Below, piece after piece: positions 1 to 5,548 of a stretch of DNA of 8,539 nucleotides (within the stretch, counting starts at the first letter, position 1; the number at the start of each line of letters is the position of its first letter). The notes beneath the pieces were generated by a model. It did no database searches, was not told the origin of the DNA, and was given only the letters and a program-made list of their open reading frames with translations. The DNA comes from Bacteroidota bacterium. Its GTDB lineage: Bacteria; Bacteroidota; Bacteroidia; Bacteroidales; VadinHA17. A program made the position numbers and the translations under genes. The stretch is taken from positions 1 through 8,539 of the forward strand of contig DAOWNN010000074.1 in the NCBI GenBank assembly GCA_030642585.1, in the 5' to 3' direction.

Positions 1-70
1 ATTCTTCTCGTCCGCCGACCGCGTGCCGCCTAAAGCTTTAGCGGTGGCGCAAGCGGAACGCGAAGGAGGA
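1..70. repeat. GC-rich interrupted palindrome, possible dispersed intergenic repeat
   Basis: This stretch is much richer in GC than anything around it. Its core is the perfect 12-bp palindrome CTAAAGCTTTAG at 30-41, flanked by complementary GC arms (GCCGC before, GCGGTGGC after). The outer ends are also loosely inverted: TCGTCCGCC near the left edge against GCGAAGGAGGA at the right. It has no ORF. I infer a dispersed palindromic (REP/MITE-like) intergenic element of the kind often seen in Bacteroidota, possibly cut by the window edge. Copy number cannot be seen from one copy. It lies just beyond the minus-strand terminator at 77-120, so it is probably not part of that transcript. Confidence 0.4.
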
Positions 71-76
71 TTAAAT

Positions 77-120
77 CACAAAACAAAAATGGGAAACCAT
101 TCTTACGAATTGCTTCCCAT
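77..120 (-). terminator. Rho-independent terminator, minus strand
   Basis: Read on the minus strand, ATGGGAA (120-114) pairs with TTCCCAT (95-89). The stem continues through two mismatches to an inner ATTC/GAAT stem closed by a GTAA tetraloop, and is followed at once by TTTTTGTTTTG (89-79). This is a textbook intrinsic terminator shape. No protein gene on the minus strand ends here, so it would end a transcript from the non-coding block to its right. Confidence 0.7.
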
Positions 121-628
121 CTTCACCTTATAATGTCCATAGACTTTATTCAGTGCCAGGTTACAGTTATTGTGACTTTAGCTTCTGTTGGTCTCCCGAA
201 GGATCCTTCCCTTTGGCTTCTGGACTTCCGGCTTTCGAGTCTTACGAAACTTATACCTTCTGCCCTGACTTCAGGCCCCGTCCGTCTCTGAACCTTGCGA
301 AACAGTGACTTAGAGTTTGAATTTAGTTGGGATTTACCGTTTCCGGATCCTCCTTCCTGCCTTCACCTGTGAAATCTGCCCTCTGCATCAGAACTTCCAA
401 TCTTTTTCGGTCTGAACCGGTCCTTTTTCGTTTCCATTCTTGCGAATTTCCCTTCCAAATTTCCTTGCTTTCTTCAAGCTGATCCAGATGAAGCCGATCT
501 TCCGATCTTTTGGCTTATGAGAGGTTGAATTGGTCCGGTTCCCTAAAGAACTTTTCTTCTCCGACTTAAAACTTCACATCAGTCTTTTATCTCTCACCTG
601 ATGAATCAAAAGTAATGCTCAAGAAGTT
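81..628 (-). ncRNA. candidate structured non-coding RNA (~550 nt), unknown family
   Basis: This block has no ORF of note on either strand, a strong purine bias on the minus strand, and higher GC than the AT-rich stretch that follows at 640-881. On the minus strand it runs from a plausible promoter (663-635) to an intrinsic terminator (77-120). Compact hairpins in RNA sense include CCG-GAAA-CGG (346-337), ATTC-GCAA-GAAT (447-436), ATTC-GTAA-GAAT (110-99), GATC-GGAA-GATC inside an AAGCC/GGCTT stem (516-491), CTG..TC-GCAA-GG..CAG (306-289), TCC-TTCG-GGA (203-194), CGGT-TCAG-ACCG (419-408), GTTC/GAAC (551-538) and CATCAG/CTGATG (603-577). Most are capped by GNRA or UUCG tetraloops, typical of folded RNA. 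I saw no hallmarks of RNase P RNA, tmRNA, SRP RNA or rRNA. The boundaries are inferred. The alternative is a degenerate purine-rich intergenic repeat that is not a functional RNA. Confidence 0.4.
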
Positions 629-634
629 CCTGTG

Positions 635-663
635 CAAACTTTTTTAGTTTACGATATTCACAA
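635..663 (-). promoter_or_regulatory. possible minus-strand promoter for the candidate RNA
   Basis: On the minus strand TTG (663-661) is followed after 18 bases by AAAGTTTG (642-635). This matches the Bacteroidota -33/-7 pattern (TTG, 17-23 bases, TAnnTTTG) except for the first T of the -7 box. Transcription would start near 628. The match is imperfect and in AT-rich DNA, so it could be chance; the terminator at the other end of the block supports it. Confidence 0.35.
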
Positions 664-673
664 TATATACACA

Positions 674-701
674 TAAGATATTAACAATTGTTAATAACTT
701 A
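674..701. promoter_or_regulatory. 28-bp near-perfect palindrome, candidate operator
   Basis: The centre TATTAACAATTGTTAATA (679-696) is a perfect 18-bp palindrome. It extends to 28 bp (TAAG on the left, CTTA on the right) with one mismatched pair at 678/697. It lies between the possible minus-strand promoter of the candidate RNA and the plus-strand accC promoter, where a dimeric regulator could bind. No regulator is encoded in the window. AT-rich palindromes do arise by chance, but this length is notable. With no T-tract in either direction it is a poor terminator. Confidence 0.35.
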
Positions 702-831
702 AGATCTTATTAAATGAGCGATGATTTCTATTATTATTGCCTGTCCTAAAGCTGTTCATAATGAATATTATCTGTGCAAAAGAATTTGAATTGCAAAAAA
801 ATGAACTATTTATTCCAAATGAAAATCATAA

Positions 832-859
832 TTTGTATTAATTTTTAATATTATATTTG
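832..859 (+). promoter_or_regulatory. promoter of the acyl-CoA carboxylase operon
   Basis: TTTG (832-835), a 16-base spacer, then TATATTTG (852-859), an exact match to the Bacteroidota -7 box TAnnTTTG. The spacer is slightly short. A start about seven bases downstream would give a leader of only ~15 bases before the ATG at 882, leaving little room for a riboswitch or attenuator. Confidence 0.6.
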
Positions 860-881
860 ACAAAAATCAAGAACGGGTACA

Positions 882-2438
882 ATGATAAAAAAAATACTGA
901 TTGCGAACCGCGGTGAGATTGCTGTACGTGTTATCAGATCATGCCGGGAAATGGGAATTACAACGGTTGCAGTTTACTCCGATTCTGACAGAACAGCCCT
1001 TCATGTTCGTTATGCAGATGAAGCCTATTACCTGGGTCCATCTCCTTCCAATGAGAGTTATCTTGTTATTGAAAAGGTTCTGGATGTTGCAAAAAGATCC
1101 GGGGCTGACGCAATTCATCCGGGTTATGGTTTTCTGTCGGAAAATGCTGAATTTGCTGAAAGAATTGTAAAAGCAGGTTTAATTTTTATAGGACCACCGG
1201 CCGATGCTATTCGTACCATGGGAGATAAAATTACTGCAAGAAAAACCATGATCAATGCCAAAGTACCAGTAGTTCCGGGTACAAAAGAAAAAATTATTGG
1301 CGATAGTAATATTAAAAAAGCAGGAAAAGAAATTGGGTTTCCTATTATGGTAAAAGCATCTGCAGGTGGTGGAGGGAAAGGAATGAGGCTTGTAAAAACT
1401 GCAGAAGAATTAATCCCGGCATTTAAAGCTGCTCAGTCGGAAGCAAAAGCATCTTTCGGAGATGATTCGGTATATATTGAAAGGTACATTGAATCTCCGC
1501 ATCATATTGAATTTCAAATCCTGGCAGATAAGTTTGGAAATGCAATCCACCTTTGTGAACGAGAATGTTCTGTACAGAGAAGGCATCAAAAGGTTGTGGA
1601 AGAGACCCCTTCTCCCCTGATGACAGCAAAAATAAGAGAGGAAATGGGTAAATATGCTGTTGCTGCGGCTCAGGCTGTAAATTATGAAGGTGCAGGAACC
1701 ATTGAATTCCTCATGGACGATAATCTGAATTATTATTTTCTGGAAATGAATACCAGGCTTCAGGTAGAACATCCCATTACAGAAATGGTTACCGGTATAG
1801 ATCTGGTAAAAGAGCAAATTCTTATCGCCTCCGGGCAAAAACTTAACTATAAGCAGGAAGATATTAAACAAAACGGACATGCTATAGAGTGCCGTATTTA
1901 TGCAGAAGACCCTGAAAATAATTTCATGCCCAGTCCCGGGCTTGTTCATAAAGTAACAGAACCACAGGGCGCTGGAGTTAGAAATGATGGATATGTATAT
2001 ACCGGTTTTGAGATTCCCCTGTTTTATGACCCGATGATATCTAAGCTGGTTACCTGGGGAAGAGACCGCCAGGAAGCTATTGACAGGATGAAAAGAGCTC
2101 TTGAAGAATATGTGATATTGGGAATTCGTACCTCTATACAATTTTTACACAGAATCATGAAAGCTCCGGATTTTGTAAAAGGAAAATACAATACACATTT
2201 TATAGCTGATAATGAAGATTTTCTTTTCAAGCCTTGTTTTGAGGGAAGAGAAAATAAAAGAATTTCTTCGAAAGAAAGAAGAGAGCTGGAAGATATTGTG
2301 ATGGTTAGTGCACTGCTTGAGTATAATCATGAACGCAAACTGGTTAATGGGAAAACTGACCAAAATGGAACTCCTTCTTCCAGAAAAAGCTCATGGAAAG
2401 AATTTGGCAGGAAAAAAAGTGCTACTTCCCGACTTTAA
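882..2438 (+). CDS. accC: biotin carboxylase subunit of acyl-CoA (propionyl-CoA type) carboxylase
   Basis: This 518-aa cytoplasmic ATP-grasp enzyme carboxylates the biotin of its carrier protein, using ATP and bicarbonate. The N-terminal biotin-carboxylase domain begins IKKILIANRGEIA. Lys116 lies in MGDKITAR, the glycine-rich ATP loop GGGGKGMR is at 162-169, ERECSVQRRHQK spans 226-237, and the catalytic segment EMNTRLQVEHP spans 288-298 with E288, R292 and E296. R338 lies in ECRIYAEDP. These positions coincide with the residues known from E. coli AccC, so the enzyme should be active. It is about 70 residues longer than E. coli AccC. The basic tail ending in WKEFGRKK resembles the carboxylase subunits of Bacteroidota propionyl-CoA carboxylases. 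The ATG start is supported by the promoter just upstream and the conserved N-terminus. The biotin carrier gene starts 26 bases after the stop, indicating co-transcription. Confidence 0.95.
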   Translation: MIKKILIANRGEIAVRVIRSCREMGITTVAVYSDSDRTALHVRYADEAYYLGPSPSNESYLVIEKVLDVAKRSGADAIHPGYGFLSENAEFAERIVKAGLIFIGPPADAIRTMGDKITARKTMINAKVPVVPGTKEKIIGDSNIKKAGKEIGFPIMVKASAGGGGKGMRLVKTAEELIPAFKAAQSEAKASFGDDSVYIERYIESPHHIEFQILADKFGNAIHLCERECSVQRRHQKVVEETPSPLMTAKIREEMGKYAVAAAQAVNYEGAGTIEFLMDDNLNYYFLEMNTRLQVEHPITEMVTGIDLVKEQILIASGQKLNYKQEDIKQNGHAIECRIYAEDPENNFMPSPGLVHKVTEPQGAGVRNDGYVYTGFEIPLFYDPMISKLVTWGRDRQEAIDRMKRALEEYVILGIRTSIQFLHRIMKAPDFVKGKYNTHFIADNEDFLFKPCFEGRENKRISSKERRELEDIVMVSALLEYNHERKLVNGKTDQNGTPSSRKSSWKEFGRKKSATSRL

Positions 2439-2464
2439 ACTTATTACGCCCTAATATTCTCACA

Positions 2465-2968
2465 ATGGAAATTCATTTAAATGATAGAATTGCTAAAGTC
2501 AACATCCTTGACTTTGATGGTACTTACCTGAAGGCTGAAGTGGACGGGAAAATCTATGAACTTGACTATGCAAGGATTGGAGGTGGTACCTATTCTTTTA
2601 TTTTTGAAGGTAAAGCATTTGAACTTGAAGTGTCAAAAACCAGTAAATCCAAAGTATTTGAGATACTCAATAGCTGCCATATCTTCAAAACCGAGATAGT
2701 AGATGCTGAAGCCAGGTATCAGAAAAACAGGTCCCAGTCAGATGCAGATTCTGATGAAACTACAATATCTTCTCCCATGCCTGGCAAAGTAGTTAAAATT
2801 CCGGTTAAGGCAGGGGATAAAGTTAAGGCAGGACAAATTCTTATCATTGTTTCCGCCATGAAAATGGAAAGCGAATATAAGACAAAAATAGACAGAATTG
2901 TCAAAGAGGTTCTTGTTTCTGAAGAGGATACAATTGACGGAGACCAGGTATTAATCGTTCTTGATTAG
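2465..2968 (+). CDS. biotin carboxyl carrier protein of acyl-CoA carboxylase
   Basis: This 167-aa protein carries biotin between the carboxylase and carboxyltransferase active sites. The C-terminal biotinyl domain (about 99-167) has the turn SSPMPGKV near 102-109 and the biotinylation motif SAMKMES with target Lys133, 34 residues from the C-terminus, the usual distance. The first ~80 residues form a beta-rich domain like the region before the carrier in split propionyl-CoA carboxylase alpha chains, probably the contact to the other subunits. A polar linker (about 84-100, rich in Ser, Asp and Gln) joins the two. I chose the ATG at 2465 (MEIHLNDRIAKV): the frame is open from 2393, but the extra residues would overlap the preceding gene's end and do not look like this family. 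The gene sits 26 bases after accC and 79 bases before the carboxyltransferase gene. Confidence 0.92.
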   Translation: MEIHLNDRIAKVNILDFDGTYLKAEVDGKIYELDYARIGGGTYSFIFEGKAFELEVSKTSKSKVFEILNSCHIFKTEIVDAEARYQKNRSQSDADSDETTISSPMPGKVVKIPVKAGDKVKAGQILIIVSAMKMESEYKTKIDRIVKEVLVSEEDTIDGDQVLIVLD

Positions 2969-3047
2969 TTCTTTTTAAGTATCAGGAATACAATACTCAT
3001 CAGCTATAAATAAACAAAAAAACCAAACCATTTATTATCAAAATATT

Positions 3048-4589
3048 ATGTCAACTTTTGAACAAAAATTCAAAGATTTTGAACAGAAAAATAAAGATGC
3101 TGAAGCCGGAGGTGGTAAAGAACGAATCAAAAAACATCATGATGCTGGTAAGAAAACTGCCAGGGAGCGGATCAGTGTTTTATTAGATGAAGGAACATTT
3201 GTTGAGACAGACAAGTTTGTTCTGCACCAGAACCGTGATTTTGATATGGAAAAGAACAGGCCCATGGGTGATGGTATGGTAACAGGCTATGGTAAAATTG
3301 ACGGTAGACTCGTTTATGTCTACGCCCAGGATTTCACAATTTTCGGAGGAAGCCTTTCCAGATCGAATGCAGATAAAATCATAAAAATACAGGATCTTGC
3401 AATGAAGGTAGGAGCTCCGATTATTGGGCTAAATGACTCTGGAGGTGCACGAATCCAGGAAGGAGTAAAAAGCTTGAGTGGCTATGCTGATATTTTTTAT
3501 AGAAATGTAATGAGCTCAGGGGTTGTACCTCAGATTTCAGCTATACTGGGACCAAGTGCAGGTGGTGCAGTTTATTCCCCTGCCCTTACCGATTTTATCC
3601 TCATGGTAAAGGAATCAAGCTATATGTTTGTTACCGGTCCGGATGTAATTAAATCTGTCACTAATGAAGAAGTCACAAAAGAAGAACTGGGAGGGGCAAA
3701 TACCCATAATTCAAAGAGCGGAGTGGCACATTTCATGGCGGATGATGACGACCAGGCTATGATGATGATCAGAGAGTTATTAAGCTTTCTTCCATCAAAT
3801 AACATGGAAGACCCCCCGGTAGTTCCATGTACGGATGATCCGGAACGGGAAGATGAGAATTTACAGGAAATGGTTCCGGTTGATCCAAATAAGCCCTATG
3901 ACATTAAAGAAATAATAAGCTCGGTTGCAGACAATAACTACTTTTTTGAAGTTATGCCACATTACGCTAAAAACATTGTTATTGGCTTTGTAAGAATGAA
4001 CGGCAGATCTGTTGGGATTCTGGCAAACCAACCGGCACACCTGGCTGGGGTGTTAGATATCAATGCTTCCACAAAAGGTGCCAGATTTATACGTTTTTGT
4101 GATGCATTTAATATTCCTATTGTAACTTTTGAAGACGTACCAGGTTTTTTGCCTGGAACCGTGCAGGAATTTGGTGGTATAATTAAGCACGGAGCAAAAC
4201 TCCTGTATGCCTATTCTGAAGCAACTGTTCCAAAAATTACACTGATTACCCGAAAAGCATATGGTGGTGCATACTGTGTTATGTCAAGTAAGCATATTGG
4301 AGCTGATGTAAACTTTGCCTACCCAACTGCAGAGATTGCTGTAATGGGTCCGGATGGTGCAGTAAATATTTTATTTAAGCACCAAATACAGTCAGATGAA
4401 GATAAGCAAAAGCATATAGAAGAATACAAGGCTAATTTTGCCAATCCTTACAGAGCAGCTTCCCTGGGTTATATTGACGAAATCATTCTTCCAAAGGATA
4501 CCAGGAAAAAGCTTATCCAGGCTTTGGAAATGACCCAGAATAAAACACAGTCTAATCCTCCAAAAAAGCATGGGAATATTCCTTTATAA
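3048..4589 (+). CDS. pccB: acyl-CoA carboxylase carboxyltransferase (beta) subunit, propionyl-CoA carboxylase type
   Basis: This 513-aa crotonase-fold carboxyltransferase moves the carboxyl group from carboxybiotin to an acyl-CoA. The N-terminal half has the acyl-CoA side motifs GLNDSGGARIQEG (127-139) and GPSAGGAVYSPALTDF (168-183). The C-terminal half has the biotin side motifs FEDVPGFLPG (361-370) and RKAYGGAYCVMSSKH (402-416). The tail NPPKKHGNIPL is typical of the PccB family, and length is normal. Propionyl-CoA to methylmalonyl-CoA is the likely reaction, but the family also includes acetyl-CoA carboxylases and methylmalonyl-CoA decarboxylases. The adjacent biotin carboxylase argues for ATP-dependent carboxylation rather than the sodium-pumping decarboxylase. 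Residue 410, which in well-studied members influences substrate choice (Asp in propionyl-CoA enzymes), is Cys here, so the exact substrate is uncertain. It is the last carboxylase subunit in the operon. Confidence 0.92.
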   Translation: MSTFEQKFKDFEQKNKDAEAGGGKERIKKHHDAGKKTARERISVLLDEGTFVETDKFVLHQNRDFDMEKNRPMGDGMVTGYGKIDGRLVYVYAQDFTIFGGSLSRSNADKIIKIQDLAMKVGAPIIGLNDSGGARIQEGVKSLSGYADIFYRNVMSSGVVPQISAILGPSAGGAVYSPALTDFILMVKESSYMFVTGPDVIKSVTNEEVTKEELGGANTHNSKSGVAHFMADDDDQAMMMIRELLSFLPSNNMEDPPVVPCTDDPEREDENLQEMVPVDPNKPYDIKEIISSVADNNYFFEVMPHYAKNIVIGFVRMNGRSVGILANQPAHLAGVLDINASTKGARFIRFCDAFNIPIVTFEDVPGFLPGTVQEFGGIIKHGAKLLYAYSEATVPKITLITRKAYGGAYCVMSSKHIGADVNFAYPTAEIAVMGPDGAVNILFKHQIQSDEDKQKHIEEYKANFANPYRAASLGYIDEIILPKDTRKKLIQALEMTQNKTQSNPPKKHGNIPL

Positions 4590-4591
4590 AG

Positions 4592-4619
4592 AAGGCTAAG
4601 GCTGAGGCTAAGGCTAAGG
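4592..4619 (+). repeat. hexanucleotide tandem repeat between pccB and msrB
   Basis: Four units of GGCTAA occupy 4594-4617, the second being GGCTGA, flanked by AA and GG from partial units. It begins two bases after the carboxyltransferase stop codon and ends just before msrB. In the msrB frame it contains TAA and TGA stops, so it cannot be part of that protein. It does not form an intrinsic terminator. It is likely a slippage-prone intergenic repeat. Confidence 0.75.
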
Positions 4620-4662
4620 TATTTTGAAAAGGAATAGTGTAAAAGAACTCGTTTCGGGGAAA

Positions 4663-5169
4663 ATGAAAAAAATTGTACTCATTATTCATACAATTATCCT
4701 GTTTTTATTAATGTCTATTTTTGGTTTTGGACAATCCGGGGATTCTACAATAATAAAAATGACAAAAACGAATGAAGACTGGAAAATGCAGCTCACGCCC
4801 CTTCAATATAATATATTAAGGGAAAGTGGTACAGAAAGACCATTTACCGGGAAGTATGAAAGCAACTTTGAACCAGGGAAATATCATTGTGCAGCCTGTG
4901 GAAATTTTTTATTCAAATCTGACAAAAAGTATCATTCAGGATGTGGATGGCCAAGTTTCAGTGATATTGAAGCCAAACAAAATATTGTTCTCCTTGAAGA
5001 CAAGAGCATTGGAATGCTAAGAACTGAGGTGCGGTGTGCAAAATGTGATGGCCATCTTGGCCATCTATTCAAAGACGGGCCCCCTCCTACCGGTTTGCGC
5101 TACTGCATTAATTCGGCAGCTTTACAATTCATTTCTGATAAGGAAACAAAAAAGGAAGCTGAGAAATAA
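4663..5169 (+). CDS. msrB: exported peptide-methionine (R)-S-oxide reductase
   Basis: This 168-aa protein reduces the R-epimer of methionine sulfoxide in oxidised proteins. Residues 1-24 form a signal peptide or N-terminal anchor (MKKIVLII..., hydrophobic core, then GFGQS), placing it in the periplasm or envelope. The MsrB fold has two zinc-binding pairs, CAAC (76-79) and CAKC (125-128), the SGCGWPSF motif (92-99), GHLGHLF (130-136) and the catalytic Cys148 in RYCIN. All key residues are present, so it should be active. Cys94 may be a resolving cysteine. The frame is open back to a TTG at 4624, but the ATG at 4663 gives a classic signal peptide and is preferred. It follows the carboxylase operon after 73 bases containing a hexamer repeat, with no terminator visible, so read-through is possible although the functions are unrelated. 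Confidence 0.93.
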   Translation: MKKIVLIIHTIILFLLMSIFGFGQSGDSTIIKMTKTNEDWKMQLTPLQYNILRESGTERPFTGKYESNFEPGKYHCAACGNFLFKSDKKYHSGCGWPSFSDIEAKQNIVLLEDKSIGMLRTEVRCAKCDGHLGHLFKDGPPPTGLRYCINSAALQFISDKETKKEAEK

Positions 5170-5182
5170 TTAGCGCTTAGTT

Positions 5183-5513
5183 TCAATTAATAACTACTCC
5201 GTTGGCTATCTGTTCGCTTTGGTATCAATAAAACAAGCTTGATGAATAGTGAATCCCTACCTGGTCCAACATTCTAGCTTACTGCCCGAAAGGTCTTTGA
5301 CTTTATCTTAATGATATCGTTCTCATAGCATACAATAGAGAATTGTTCATGCGAATCAGATATCGTTTTAGATTTGGCTTTTTTTGAAGTAACTTCTATG
5401 TTCTGAACCGGATAGGTGTTAAAAGTAGTCAGTTTACCATGTACCACTCTGGTCTGTGCAAGAACAGAAATTGATAAAAATAGTCCCGTCATTACTATAA
5501 TCGCTTGTTTCAT
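5183..5513 (-). pseudogene. decayed gene for a small secreted protein (carboxypeptidase-regulatory-like domain)
   Basis: The intact part (5513-5274, 79 aa) begins with a clear signal peptide, MKQAIIVMTGLFLSISVLAQ. A short beta-sandwich-like stretch follows (HGKLTTFNTYPVQNIEVTSK), resembling the carboxypeptidase-D regulatory-like domain common in Bacteroidota secreted proteins. The frame stops at TAG (5276-5274), but beyond it the same frame reads NVGPGRDSLFIKLVL (5273-5229), which looks like family sequence. Similarity then seems to shift frame to DTKANR (5226-5209) and again to IANGVVIN followed by TGA (5209-5183). I therefore read one nonsense codon and two frameshifts. The family match is from memory, not a search. 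The alternative is a genuine 79-aa secreted protein. It lies 35 bases after the large FG-GAP gene on the same strand and converges on msrB. Confidence 0.55.
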
Positions 5514-5548
5514 CTAAATATTTTTTGTTAAAACTCAAGATATAAGAT

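Noticed and set aside
121..628. Coding gene or decayed gene in the 5' block
   Set aside because: No frame on either strand gives a sustained or recognisable protein. The hairpins and terminator fit RNA better, although an old decayed gene cannot be fully excluded.
81..628. Known housekeeping RNA (RNase P RNA, tmRNA, SRP RNA, 6S)
   Set aside because: I did not find the conserved RNase P core, a tmRNA tRNA-like end or an SRP Alu/S-domain signature. 6S RNA would be much shorter. A covariance search could overturn this.
1410..2141. 243-codon open frame on the minus strand, opposite accC
   Set aside because: It lies wholly within a gene with complete catalytic motifs, and its translation is rich in Phe, Ile, Ser and Tyr with no recognisable domain. 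It is an antisense shadow.
2393..2464. Upstream ATG (2393) as start of the biotin carrier protein
   Set aside because: It would overlap accC by 46 bases and add 24 residues unlike the family. The ATG at 2465 gives the expected N-terminus.
4592..4619. CRISPR-like array
   Set aside because: The units are six bases in direct tandem with no spacers, so it is a simple-sequence repeat.
4624..4662. TTG at 4624 as the msrB start
   Set aside because: It would put 13 polar residues before an otherwise classic signal peptide. The ATG at 4663 gives a normal exported protein.
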